A stretch of DNA of 64,000 nucleotides. Origin: Myxococcus fulvus. GTDB lineage: Bacteria; Myxococcota; Myxococcia; Myxococcales; Myxococcaceae. Position numbers and translations under genes: made by a program. Below the pieces are notes generated by a model. The model worked only from the letters and a program-made list of their open reading frames with translations, was not told the DNA's origin and did not search any database. Location: contig NZ_FOIB01000017.1 of the NCBI RefSeq assembly GCF_900111765.1, positions 59,876 to 123,875 of the forward strand, in the 5' to 3' direction. Numbering within the stretch: the first letter of the stretch is position 1; each line of letters opens with the position of its first letter. Below, piece after piece: positions 37,139-45,980 of this stretch.

Positions 37139-38968
37139 ATGGCTCCGTCCGCCGCGACCACCACCGCCGCGCCCTTCACGTTCACCCGTGCACAGAGGGT
37201 GTTCACGATGTCGGGCGCGCTGCTCGGGCTGCTGCTCGCGGCGCTGGACCAGACGATTGTCGCCACGGCGGGGCCCTCCATCCAGGCGGACCTGGGCATC
37301 TCCCCCGCGCTCTATCCGTGGCTGACGACGTCGTACCTGGTCGCGTCGACGATGATGGTGCCCGTGTGGGGGAAGCTGTCGGACCTGCTGGGCCGGCGCA
37401 CGGTGCTGGCGGCGGGCATCGTCGTGTTCCTCCTGGGCAGCTTCCTGTGCGGCGTGTCGCGCTCGACGCTGACGCTCATCCTGTATCGCGCGGTGCAGGG
37501 AGTGGGCAGCGCGGCGCTCTTCACCGCGTCGCTGTCGGTGGTGGCGGACCTGTATCCGCCGCGCGAGCGAGGCAAGTACCAGGGCCTGTTCGGCGCGATG
37601 TTCGGCCTGTCGAGCGTGGTGGGTCCGCTGGCCGGAGGCTTCATCACGGACCGGCTGGGCTGGCACTGGGTGTTCTTCATCAACCTGCCCGTGGGCGCGG
37701 TGGCGCTCGCGCTCGTGCTCCTGCGCATGCCGGCGCTCAAGCCTCCGGGAGCGTCTCGCGGGAAGCTGGATGTGACGGGCGCGGTGCTGCTGGCGCTGGC
37801 GGTGGTGCCGCTCTTGCTCGCGCTCAGCCTGGGGCGTGGCGCGGAGCAGGTGGCGCACGGTGGCGGCTGGACGTGGGGTTCGTGGCAGGTGCTGGGGTTG
37901 TTCGCGCTCGCGGCGGTGGGGACGGTGTTGTTCCTGCGCGAGGAGAAGCGCGCGCACGAGCCGCTGCTGGACTTGAAGCTGTTCCAGGACCGGACGTTCG
38001 CGATGGGGAACGCGGCGGTGTTCATCATCGGCGCGGTGTTCCTGTCGGGCGTGGTGTTCCTGCCGCTGTTCATGGTGAACGTGGTGGGGCTGTCGGCCAC
38101 GCACTCGGGGCTGACGCTGACGCCGCTGACGTTGGGGGTGGTGGCGGGCAACATCCTCAGCGGGCAGTTGGTGTCGCGCATCGGCCGGTACAAGGGGCTG
38201 ATGCTGGGCTCGCTGGTGGTGTTGATGGTGGGCTTCACGGTGATGGGGTTCACGCTGACGCCCACGTCGACGCAGACGGAGGTCACCGTGAAGATGGTCC
38301 TGGTGGGCGTGGGCCTGGGGCCGTCGATTCCGCTCTACACGCTGGCCATCCAGAACGCGGTGTCACCGCAGCGCATCGGCGTGGCCACGGCGATGGCCAC
38401 GTTCTTCCGTCAGCTCGGGATGACGCTGGGCGTGGCGCTGCTCGGCGCGGTGTTCGCGACGACGCTGTCGCATCAACTGGGCACCCGCGTGGCGAGCGCC
38501 ACGGAGGGACTGCCGCCGAAGCTGCGTGCCGAGCTGGCCTCGGCGGTGCCCGGGGTCGGAGGGAGCGAGGCGGGCCCGGCGCAGTCGGCCTTCCAGGCGG
38601 AGAAGGTGAAGGAGCGCGTGCGCGCGGAGCTGGAGGCCGAGCGGCAGGCCCTTCAGCGCCCGGGGGTACAGCGGATTGAGCCGCGCGGCACGACCGCACG
38701 GGAGCAACGTGCGAAGGAAGCGGCGCCCTCCGACGCGAGCGGGCGCGAGCAGTCGTCAGCGCTTTCCGACGTGGATGCCAAGGAGCAGCGAGCGCTGGAG
38801 GCCGTCGACCGGACAGCGCTGGCGCTGAAGGAGTCCTTCACACGGGCGGTAGAGGCGGTGTACCGCTGCGCCATCTTCGTCGCGCTGCTCGCATTCCTGG
38901 TGACGTTGAGGCTGCCCGAACAACCCCTGCAACGCGGGCGCGCTCGGGCACCGGCGCACACGGAATGA
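37139..38968 (+). CDS. MFS drug exporter, DHA2 (EmrB/QacA-like) with long charged insertion
   Basis: 609 aa from ATG 37139 (GGAGG 13 nt upstream); upstream open sequence has no better start. DHA2 markers: LLAALDQTIVATAGPSI, the motif-A loop GKLSDLLGRR, YRAVQGVGSAAL, and motif C GLSSVVGPLAGGFITDRLGW. About 14 TM helices. Unusual: ~130 residues between the penultimate and last TM, very charged (EKVKERVRAELEAERQAL, AREQRAKEAAP) and predicted to be coiled coil, with the final helix CAIFVALLAFLVTL at the end. Exports drugs or metabolites by proton antiport. Confidence 0.9.
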   Translation: MAPSAATTTAAPFTFTRAQRVFTMSGALLGLLLAALDQTIVATAGPSIQADLGISPALYPWLTTSYLVASTMMVPVWGKLSDLLGRRTVLAAGIVVFLLGSFLCGVSRSTLTLILYRAVQGVGSAALFTASLSVVADLYPPRERGKYQGLFGAMFGLSSVVGPLAGGFITDRLGWHWVFFINLPVGAVALALVLLRMPALKPPGASRGKLDVTGAVLLALAVVPLLLALSLGRGAEQVAHGGGWTWGSWQVLGLFALAAVGTVLFLREEKRAHEPLLDLKLFQDRTFAMGNAAVFIIGAVFLSGVVFLPLFMVNVVGLSATHSGLTLTPLTLGVVAGNILSGQLVSRIGRYKGLMLGSLVVLMVGFTVMGFTLTPTSTQTEVTVKMVLVGVGLGPSIPLYTLAIQNAVSPQRIGVATAMATFFRQLGMTLGVALLGAVFATTLSHQLGTRVASATEGLPPKLRAELASAVPGVGGSEAGPAQSAFQAEKVKERVRAELEAERQALQRPGVQRIEPRGTTAREQRAKEAAPSDASGREQSSALSDVDAKEQRALEAVDRTALALKESFTRAVEAVYRCAIFVALLAFLVTLRLPEQPLQRGRARAPAHTE

Positions 38969-39137
38969 GCGTGAGCATGGCGCGACGAGCACGGAGGACA
39001 CCGGAGTTCCGGGTCATGAGGAGGCGGCCCGAGCACTTCGACACGAGACACATTCCGAGGCCTGCGCCTACGACGGTAGCTGAGGACGCGAGGCCTGGAG
39101 TCCTCGTGCCACCGCCACGGACCGGACAGCGCCGGGC

Positions 39138-40418
39138 TCACGCGGCGGTGAGCGCGGAGGACTCCGAGTCGAGCGTGTAGATGCGCACGGGGTGGGGCAC
39201 GCCCTTGACGGGGTGGTGACCCAGGTCCTTCACGTCGCCACGGTAGTGGGAGACGAAGGACTCGGAGAGGAGCACCGGCTCGTTGAGCCCCGCGCACAGG
39301 CCCGCGATGCGGCTGGCCAGGTTCACGGCCGGGCCGATGACGGTGAAGTCGAGCCGGTCCGACGCGCCGATGTTCCCGTACATCACGTCGCCGACGTGGA
39401 GGGACGCGCCGAACTCGTAGGTGGGCAGGCCCCTGCGGCGGCGCGAGGCGTTGTCCTGCTCACTGGCACGCACCGCCTCGTGCACGGTGCGCGCGGCGGC
39501 GGCGCAGCGGTCCTCCACGAGGGCATGGTCGTCGATGCGGAAGATGGCCAGCACGGCGTCGCCCATGAACTTGAGCACCTCCGCGCCATGCGAGTGGAAC
39601 GCGCCGACCATCGTCTCGAAGTAGGCGTTGAGCAGCTCCAGCAACGCGTCACGAGGCAGCGCGTCCGACAGCGCGGTGAAGCTACGCAGGTCACTCAGGC
39701 AGATGACGGCGGAGGTCGTCTCGCCGTCGCCGCGTCGAATCTGTCCCTGGAGGACGCGGCGTCCCGCGTCGCGGCCCAGGTACGTGTCGAGCAGCACGCC
39801 CGTCATGTCCTTGCGCGCGAAGACCTCCAGCACCAGCTCCAGGATGGGCTGAAGCTCGTGCAGCAGGGCGCGGTGCGCGTCCGTGAAGCCCCCGGGCGCG
39901 GAGGTGGCCCAGGAGACGCCGTGGCGCGAGTCATCGCTGAAGCACACCGGCAGCGCGAGGTACTCGGTGAGCCCCTCGGCGCGCAGCTCGGTGAACATGG
40001 GGAAGTCGCCGTCCGGGAGTGGCTGCTCCAGGTGACGGTGGATGACGGGGAGTCCCTCGCGCAGGGCCTTGAAGGGGCTCTTCGAGAACGCGGGCAGGTG
40101 CTGGAGGCCGTGGGGATGGACCTCGGCGGTGGCGCCATGTCCGAAGCGCCAGCGGAAGCTCCGGGCGTGCAGGAGCGGGTGCAGCGTGAAGAGGACGATG
40201 GAGGCGCGCGACACGGGCACGCCGCACGCGGTCAGCCGCTCACACAGGCCCGAGAGCAGCGGCACGGGAGTGGGCAGACGCCTTGCTTCCACGGCGAGCC
40301 AGCCCACCACGGAGGAGAAGGCATGGTCGCGAAGGCTTCGCGAGTCTCCGGCATTCACTTTCACGAGGCGCTCACCACTCCCCGGCGGGCCGAGCCGGGC
40401 CGGGCGCGAAGCAACCAT
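39138..40418 (-). CDS. class III adenylate/guanylate cyclase with N-terminal sensor domain
   Basis: 426 aa from ATG 40418; a later GTG start is possible. Residues ~1-220 are a GAF-like or unrecognised sensory domain without TM helices. Residues ~235-420 are the class III cyclase domain: metal ligands in CLSDLRSFT and KFMGDAVLAIF, later HVGDVMYGNIGASDRLDFTVIGPAVNLASRI with the transition-state Asn/Arg. The first motif reads SDLRS rather than the common ADIRG. Cytosolic. Makes cAMP or cGMP. Confidence 0.87.
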   Translation of the reverse strand: MVASRPARLGPPGSGERLVKVNAGDSRSLRDHAFSSVVGWLAVEARRLPTPVPLLSGLCERLTACGVPVSRASIVLFTLHPLLHARSFRWRFGHGATAEVHPHGLQHLPAFSKSPFKALREGLPVIHRHLEQPLPDGDFPMFTELRAEGLTEYLALPVCFSDDSRHGVSWATSAPGGFTDAHRALLHELQPILELVLEVFARKDMTGVLLDTYLGRDAGRRVLQGQIRRGDGETTSAVICLSDLRSFTALSDALPRDALLELLNAYFETMVGAFHSHGAEVLKFMGDAVLAIFRIDDHALVEDRCAAAARTVHEAVRASEQDNASRRRRGLPTYEFGASLHVGDVMYGNIGASDRLDFTVIGPAVNLASRIAGLCAGLNEPVLLSESFVSHYRGDVKDLGHHPVKGVPHPVRIYTLDSESSALTAA

Positions 40419-40590
40419 GCCGTCCCCGGAGCGTCAACGGAGACCTCGGGGAGCGAGCGGGCGGGTGCCTGTCCCCGCCGCCCCTCCCCCGAGTGTGCGC
40501 GGACCTCACAGCTCCTCGAATCTCCGCCGCGATGAAGCGACGGCGATGTGCTCGGAGCGCTTCGCTGAAGTGGAGTCACCCGTGCTGCAT

Positions 40591-40670
40591 TCAATTCTGT
40601 CGATACTGGGCGGATGGGCGGCAATCCGGCGGCGGATTGACCGCCTTCGGTGCCCTATCGACAAAATTGA
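40591..40670. repeat. 80-bp nested inverted repeat (MITE-like)
   Basis: Outer arms TCAATTCTGTCGATA (40591-40605) and TATCGACAAAATTGA (40656-40670) are reverse complements with one mismatch. Inside, GGCGGCAATCCG and CGGATTGACCGCC form a second stem with a short GCGG loop. An 8-bp GAGTCACC occurs on both sides (40573-40580 and 40669-40676). The arms are AT-rich, unlike the surroundings. It lies 21 bp beyond the stop of the M28 peptidase gene. Either a miniature mobile element or a strong post-transcriptional hairpin. Confidence 0.6.
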
Positions 40671-40691
40671 GTCACCACCGCCCGAGCCCGC

Positions 40692-42191
40692 TCAGTGCCC
40701 CGACGAAGCCTTCGGAGGAGCGGCCACGGGCGCACCACCCCCCGGCGGCGCGGCGGGAGCCTCCGGCCGCGCGAGCGTGTCCGGCGACTCGGCCATCGCG
40801 TACGTCACCCACGCGGTGGCGGCCGTGCTCCTCGCCAGGTCCTGAGGATCCACCTTGTCCAACGTGTCCGCGTGCGTGTGGTGCACGTCGAAGTAGCGGC
40901 TCGCGTCCACCTCCACGCCGAAGAACGGCACGCGCGCGGGGAGCAGCGGGCTGATGTCCGCGCCCCCGGCCTCACGCGTGGAGAACTGGGCCGCGCCGAG
41001 CGCCACCAGCGGCGACAGCCACGGCTCCAGCAGCTCCTTGCCACCCGGGCCCGAGCGCAGGCTCACCGCCACCGGCCGCCCGCCACCCGAGTCCATCTCC
41101 ATGGCGGCCACGTGCTTGGACAGCTCCGCCGCGTGCGCCTCCGCGTACGCGCGGCCACCGCGCAGGCCGTTCTCCTCGTTCATGTACAGCACCACGCGCA
41201 CCGTGCGCCGGGGCGCCTGCGGCAGCTTCGCGATGAGCCGCGCGGCCTCCATCACCATCACCACGCCCGCGCCGTCGTCATGCGCGCCCGTGCCCACGTC
41301 CCACGAGTCCAGGTGCGCGCTGATGAGGACGATCTCCTGCGGCTTCTCGCGGCCACGCACCTCCGCGACCACGTTGTGCGAGTCCGCGTCCGGCAGCTCC
41401 GAGCACCCGAGCACCATCTTCACGCGCACCGGCCCCTTCGCGAGCAGACGGTGCAGCTGGTCCGCCTCCTCCGTCGTCACCGACGCGGCAGGGATGCGAG
41501 GCCCCTCGTCATCGAAGCGGGTGGAGCCCGTGTGCGGCGTGCGCAGCGACGCCGTGGCCAGCGAGCGCACCAGCGAGCCCACCGCGCCCGCCTTCGCCGC
41601 GAGCGCCGGGCCTCGACCGCGCAGCCCCGCGAAGCGTCCGTAGTCCGCGGGCGACGACATGGTGTGGTTGAAGAAGACAATCTTCCCCTTCACCGAGTCA
41701 CCCAACGTGGCGAGCGCCTCCAGCGACGTCACCTCCACCACCTCGGCGGTGAGGCCCTCGGGCGCGGTCGGCGGGCTGCCGCCCAGCGCGAGGATGAACA
41801 GCGGATGGCCGCGCGTGAGTGCGGACGGGAGAATCTCCGCGCGCTCCTCGCCGCGCACCCAGCGAGGCACCTTCACGGGCTCGGTCCACGCCTTCACGCC
41901 GTCGGCCTTGAAGCTCTTGAGGGCCCACTGCACCGCGGCGGCGGCGCCCTCGGAGCCCGACAGGCGCGGGCCAATCCCATCCGTCAGCTCCGCGAGCCGC
42001 GCGTAGGAATGTCCTTCCGTCAGCGCGGGGCCCACCAGCTTCTCCGCCACGGCCAGCGGCGGCGCATACGCCTTCTTCGCGGGCGCGGCGGACTTCGCGG
42101 GGGCCGAGGACGTCGCGGGAGCGGCGGGGGCGGCGCCCGACACGAGCTGCAGCGCCAGGGATGACGACAGGATGAGCGTGGAGACGGGCAA
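40692..42191 (-). CDS. M28-family metallopeptidase (carboxypeptidase Q-like)
   Basis: 499 aa, starting at TTG 42191, a choice supported by a perfect GGAGG 5 nt upstream. Signal peptide (TLILSSSLALQLVSGAAPA), so periplasmic or secreted. The zinc ligands of M28 are in order: SAHLDSWDVG (His, Asp), AHDDGAG (bridging Asp), NEENGLRGG (Glu), MEMDSGG (Asp) and HHTHADTLD (His). A PA-like insertion lies before the catalytic core. Cleaves peptides from a free terminus. Its C-terminus is Pro/Ala-rich. Confidence 0.93.
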   Translation of the reverse strand: MPVSTLILSSSLALQLVSGAAPAAPATSSAPAKSAAPAKKAYAPPLAVAEKLVGPALTEGHSYARLAELTDGIGPRLSGSEGAAAAVQWALKSFKADGVKAWTEPVKVPRWVRGEERAEILPSALTRGHPLFILALGGSPPTAPEGLTAEVVEVTSLEALATLGDSVKGKIVFFNHTMSSPADYGRFAGLRGRGPALAAKAGAVGSLVRSLATASLRTPHTGSTRFDDEGPRIPAASVTTEEADQLHRLLAKGPVRVKMVLGCSELPDADSHNVVAEVRGREKPQEIVLISAHLDSWDVGTGAHDDGAGVVMVMEAARLIAKLPQAPRRTVRVVLYMNEENGLRGGRAYAEAHAAELSKHVAAMEMDSGGGRPVAVSLRSGPGGKELLEPWLSPLVALGAAQFSTREAGGADISPLLPARVPFFGVEVDASRYFDVHHTHADTLDKVDPQDLARSTAATAWVTYAMAESPDTLARPEAPAAPPGGGAPVAAPPKASSGH

Positions 42192-42382
42192 GAGGACCTC
42201 CGGAAGAGGCGCCCACTCTCCGCCCGGCCCCCGGGGCTCGCAAGCCAGATGCGCTCAACGCACCGTGCGAGTCCAGGACGCCTGGCTGGTGAATCTGGAG
42301 AGGTTTTCGGAGAATCCCAGGGGCCACCGCGCGCCGAGAGGGGGAACGCGGCGCGCGGGGCTCAACTGGGACTTCATACGAC

Positions 42383-42410
42383 GGTATCGCTTTTGGGGGA
42401 GGCGATAGCC
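42383..42410. repeat. short inverted repeat GGTATCGC / GCGATAGCC
   Basis: GGTATCGC (42383-42390) and GCGATAGCC (42402-42410) pair with one bulge around an 11-nt loop, 30 bp before the possible small gene at 42441. Candidate operator or 5'-UTR stem in the 404-bp divergent region 42192-42595. Confidence 0.4.
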
Positions 42411-42440
42411 GCCGCTGCGTCTCACTCTTTGGGAGGAAAC

Positions 42441-42560
42441 GTGGCGGGCATGTTGAAGATCATTCGCAACGCCGTCAAGCCCGGCACCTCACTCAGCGTA
42501 CAAGCGGACAATATTTTCCCAGGAAGTTGTTCAAATTTACAGCCACAGCGCCAACGATAG
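42441..42560 (+). CDS. possible 39-aa peptide gene beside a methyltransferase
   Basis: GTG start with an excellent GGGAGG 4 nt upstream; encodes about 39 residues (LKIIRNAVKPGTSLSVQAD, then NIFPGSCSNLQ and a basic tail PQRQR). The DNA here is less GC-rich than the genome. It ends 35 bp before the methyltransferase start on the same strand. Too short to recognise. It could be a real peptide (even a modified-peptide precursor), a leader peptide, or chance. Confidence 0.4.
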   Translation: MAGMLKIIRNAVKPGTSLSVQADNIFPGSCSNLQPQRQR

Positions 42561-42595
42561 GTGGGCAACTGTGGTCTTCACCGAAAAACGAGCCC

Positions 42596-43339
42596 ATGAC
42601 GACAGACGAAGCCTTCTTCACCCTCTACAGCGAGCTTCCACGGCTGGGGCCGGGCAGTGATGCCTGCACACGTGAGGCATTGGGGCGCCTCCCATCCCTG
42701 CCACCCACCCCCCGCGTCGTGGACCTGGGCTGCGGCAACGGAAGACAGACGCTGGTGCTCGCCGAAACCTTGCGGACCTCCATCCTCGCGGTGGATCTCC
42801 ACCCACCCTTCCTCCAGCAGCTGGAACAGGACGCCCGCGCGCGAGGACTGCAAGCCTTCATCCAGACACGCTGTCAGGACATGGGTGCGCTCGACCTCCC
42901 CCACGAATCCGTCGACCTGCTCTGGTCCGAGGGCGCCATCTATCACCTGGGCTTCGGCCCCGGCCTCACGCGCTGGCGACCCCTGCTCGCCCCCGGAGGC
43001 CTCGCCGCCATCACCGAGTGCACCTGGCTCACCGACGCCCGCCCCGCCGAGACCGTGGAGTTCTGGACCCAGGGCTACCCCACCATGGGCACCATCGAGG
43101 AGAACCGCGCCGCCGCCCTCGCCGCGGGCATGGAGGTGCTGGGCACCTTCACCCTCCCGCCCTCCGCGTGGTGGGATGACTACTACACCCCCCTGCTCGA
43201 GCGTGCCCGGCGCTTCGCCCCCACCGCCGACGAGACCCTCCGCGAGGTCATCGCCGGCGCCCACCGCGAGACGGACCTCTACCGTCACCACGGCCACGCC
43301 TACGGCTACGTCTTCTATCTGTTGCGCCGCCCCACCTGA
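42596..43339 (+). CDS. class I SAM-dependent methyltransferase
   Basis: 247 aa from ATG 42596 (MTTDEAFFTLYSELPRLGPG). SAM-binding motif I VVDLGCGNGRQTL, motif II acidic end AVDLHPPFLQ, and SVDLLWSEGAIYHLGF then RWRPLLAPGGLAAITE in post-motif regions. The C-terminal YYTPLLERARRF and RETDLYRHHGHAYGYVFYLLRR resemble small-molecule methyltransferases. The substrate is not predictable. An AT-richer tract follows the gene, and a weak GAGCCC/GGGCTC hairpin at 43374-43393 may end the transcript. Confidence 0.88.
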   Translation: MTTDEAFFTLYSELPRLGPGSDACTREALGRLPSLPPTPRVVDLGCGNGRQTLVLAETLRTSILAVDLHPPFLQQLEQDARARGLQAFIQTRCQDMGALDLPHESVDLLWSEGAIYHLGFGPGLTRWRPLLAPGGLAAITECTWLTDARPAETVEFWTQGYPTMGTIEENRAAALAAGMEVLGTFTLPPSAWWDDYYTPLLERARRFAPTADETLREVIAGAHRETDLYRHHGHAYGYVFYLLRRPT

Positions 43340-43587
43340 GCCCTCGCGCGGTTCCAGGAATGCGACAGGAATTGAGCCCCACCGTCAGGGCTCGGCCTTG
43401 TGGTTGCCCTGCACCCGGGCACCCACTCACTCCCCTGGGTCAAAGAAATACGGACATGCATTTTTTCCAGAAATGGTGTCTATGTCGCTGAAGGCACGTT
43501 AGTCCCCGTCACGCACCCCAGCGACGCCATGTCCCCTCCCCCCCAAGGGCCGTGGTGTGTCGAGCCTCAGGACGTCGAAGGAACGCA

Positions 43588-45933
43588 ATGTTGATGGAGC
43601 AGTGGGCTCACCGATTCTTCGAGCTCTCGACCGAGCTGTTCGCGGTGCTGGGCTCGCAGGGACGGATTCTGGAAGCCAACCCGGCCTGGAACGTGACGGT
43701 GGGTTGGTCTCCCACGGAGCTGCGGCTGGAGGGCTATCGGGGCTTCATCCATCCCGAGGACCTCGCCCAGGTGGACTCCCGGCTGGAGTCGCTGGCGCGG
43801 ATGATGGGCACCACCCGCTTCTCCTGCCGGTGGCGCTGCCGGGACGGCACGTGGGCGTGGCTCGTGTGGAGCGTGGCCTGCTCCACGGTGGGCGGCCCGC
43901 TGTACTGCACGGTGCGCAGGCTGGAGTCGCCTCCCGCGCTCGAGCCCGGCCCCACCACCTCCGAGCCTGGCGGTCCGCTGCCGCCGTGGGCGATGAGCGA
44001 CAGCCTGCCGCTGGGGCTCTACGTGGTGGAGGTGCGCACGGGCGCGGTGCTCTACGCCAACCGCCGCTTCTGCCAGCTGTGGGGCATCGAGTCGCTGGAG
44101 AGCGCCATCCGCAAGGGACAGGCGACCCACGAGGACGTGCTCGGCCACTGCCTGCGCGCGGGTGACGCGGCGAGCGTGCTGCGCCTGGTCTTTCCGACGG
44201 AGGCCGACACCCCGCCGCCGCTGCACGCGGACGAGGCGCAGCTCACCAACGGCCGCACCCTGCGCCGGCTGTCCACGCCCATGGGCGCCAGCGGCGACGA
44301 GTCCCGCTACCGGCTGTTCGCCTTCGAGGACGTCACCGAGCGAAAGCGCACCGAGGAGGCCCTGCACCGCTCCGAGGAGAGCTTCCGCAAGCTCATCGAG
44401 ACGGCGCCCGAGGTCATCTTCGTCCACCGCGACCAGCGCTTCGTCTATGTGAACCCCACGCTCTTGCGCGCGCTGCGGTACGAGCACGCCAGCGAGCTCA
44501 TCGGCCGGTCCATCTGGACCATCGTCCACCCGGACGACCTGGACATGGTGCGCCAGCGCGTGCACGCGGTGGTGGCCCGGGGCGAGCTGGCCCCGCTGCG
44601 CGAGATTCGCTACCTGCGCCGCGACGGCACCTGGTTCGACGCGGAGAGCGCGGGGCTGCCCGTGGACTTCGACGGCGTGGGCGCCGTCGTGGTGATGGCG
44701 CGCGACATCACCGAGCGCAAGCGCATGCAGGCCCAGCTGCTCCAGTCGGACCGGATGGTGCTCGCAGGCACGCTGGCCGCGGGCGTGGGCCACGAAATCA
44801 ACAATCCGCTCACCTACGTCATGGCCAACCTGGAGTCGGCCCTGGACGCGATGCACCGGCTGGGCGGCGAGCTGGGGAGGATGCTGCCCGACGGCGCGCT
44901 CGCGCCGAGCTGGTCCATGTCCCTGAAGGACACGGTGGAGCTGCTCAAGGAGGCGCACGAGGGCGCCACCCGCGTGCGCAACATCGTCCGGGACTTGAAG
45001 TACATCTCCCGTCAGGACGAGGAGCGACGCGAGCTGCTCGACGTGCGCGAGTCGCTGGAGTTCTCGCTCAAGCTGGCCTCCAGCGAGCTGCGCCCGCGCG
45101 CCCAGGTCATCAAGAAGTACGAGGACGTGCCGCTGGTGCACGCGGACGCGTCGCGGCTGGGGCAGGTGTTCCTGAACCTCGTGGTCAACGCGGCACAGGC
45201 CATCCCCGAGGGGGACCCGACGAACCAGCACGTGACGCTCTGGGTGCGCCCGGGGCCTCACGGGGGCGTGGCGGTGGACGTGAGCGACTCGGGCAGCGGC
45301 ATGCCGCCCAGCGTGCTCGCGCGCATCTTCGACCCGTTCTTCACCACCAAGGCGGTGGGCTCCGGCACGGGCCTGGGGCTGTCCATCTGCCACGGCATCA
45401 TGCGCGGCCTGGGCGGCGACATCACGGTGCGCAGCGAGCCGGGCCACGGGACGACCTTCACGGTGCTGCTGCCCCCCGCGCCCGCGGACGCGGCGCCTCG
45501 CGAGGTGCCCGTGCTGCCGCCGCCCTCGTCCGAGCGCGCCGGCCGGATGCTGGTCATCGACGACGAGCCCGCGGTGGGTCGCTCGCTGGCGCGCATCATC
45601 GGCAAGCGCCACCAGGTGACGGTGGTGAGCAGCGGCGAGGAGGCGTTGGCGAAGCTGGACTCGGGCGCTGCGTTCGACGCCATCTTCTGTGACCTGATGA
45701 TGCCGGGCATCACCGGCATGGACGTCTACGAGCGGGTGCGTGAGCGGGAGCCCGGGTTGAGCCTGCGCTTCATCTTCATCACCGGCGGCTCGTACACGGC
45801 GCGGGCGCGGCAGTTCCTGGAGCGCATCCCCAACCCGCGCATCGAGAAGCCGTTCGACGCGCAGATGATTCAGCAGCTGGTCGGAGAGGTCTTGGCCGTC
45901 GGGGTTGACGGCGATGTCTCCGGCTTGGAGTGA
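43588..45933 (+). CDS. PAS-domain hybrid sensor histidine kinase
   Basis: 781 aa from ATG 43588 with AAGGA 5 nt upstream. No TM helix: cytosolic. Three PAS domains (~1-115, ~140-265 and ~275-395; for example ELFAVLGSQGRILEANPAW and EVIFVHRDQRFVYVNPTLL). HisKA box GVGHEINNPLTYVMANLES (phospho-His). HATPase_c with N-box NLVVNAAQAIP, G1 DVSDSGSGMPP, F-box FDPFFTTK and G2 GSGTGLGLS. A C-terminal receiver domain has phospho-Asp in FCDLMMPG and Lys in RIEKPFD. The hybrid end suggests a phosphorelay to a partner Hpt or intramolecular control. Confidence 0.95.
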   Translation: MLMEQWAHRFFELSTELFAVLGSQGRILEANPAWNVTVGWSPTELRLEGYRGFIHPEDLAQVDSRLESLARMMGTTRFSCRWRCRDGTWAWLVWSVACSTVGGPLYCTVRRLESPPALEPGPTTSEPGGPLPPWAMSDSLPLGLYVVEVRTGAVLYANRRFCQLWGIESLESAIRKGQATHEDVLGHCLRAGDAASVLRLVFPTEADTPPPLHADEAQLTNGRTLRRLSTPMGASGDESRYRLFAFEDVTERKRTEEALHRSEESFRKLIETAPEVIFVHRDQRFVYVNPTLLRALRYEHASELIGRSIWTIVHPDDLDMVRQRVHAVVARGELAPLREIRYLRRDGTWFDAESAGLPVDFDGVGAVVVMARDITERKRMQAQLLQSDRMVLAGTLAAGVGHEINNPLTYVMANLESALDAMHRLGGELGRMLPDGALAPSWSMSLKDTVELLKEAHEGATRVRNIVRDLKYISRQDEERRELLDVRESLEFSLKLASSELRPRAQVIKKYEDVPLVHADASRLGQVFLNLVVNAAQAIPEGDPTNQHVTLWVRPGPHGGVAVDVSDSGSGMPPSVLARIFDPFFTTKAVGSGTGLGLSICHGIMRGLGGDITVRSEPGHGTTFTVLLPPAPADAAPREVPVLPPPSSERAGRMLVIDDEPAVGRSLARIIGKRHQVTVVSSGEEALAKLDSGAAFDAIFCDLMMPGITGMDVYERVREREPGLSLRFIFITGGSYTARARQFLERIPNPRIEKPFDAQMIQQLVGEVLAVGVDGDVSGLE

Positions 45934-45980
45934 AACCACCGCGCCGGATGTCCCGGCGCGCCCCTGAAGGGAGTTCCCTG

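Noticed and set aside
34498..38679. A very long plus-strand open frame opposite the desulfurase and lysyl-oxidase genes
   Set aside because: Its product is repetitive Arg/Val/His/Gly-rich sequence with no family, and it is antisense to well-supported genes. Long antisense frames are expected at this GC content.
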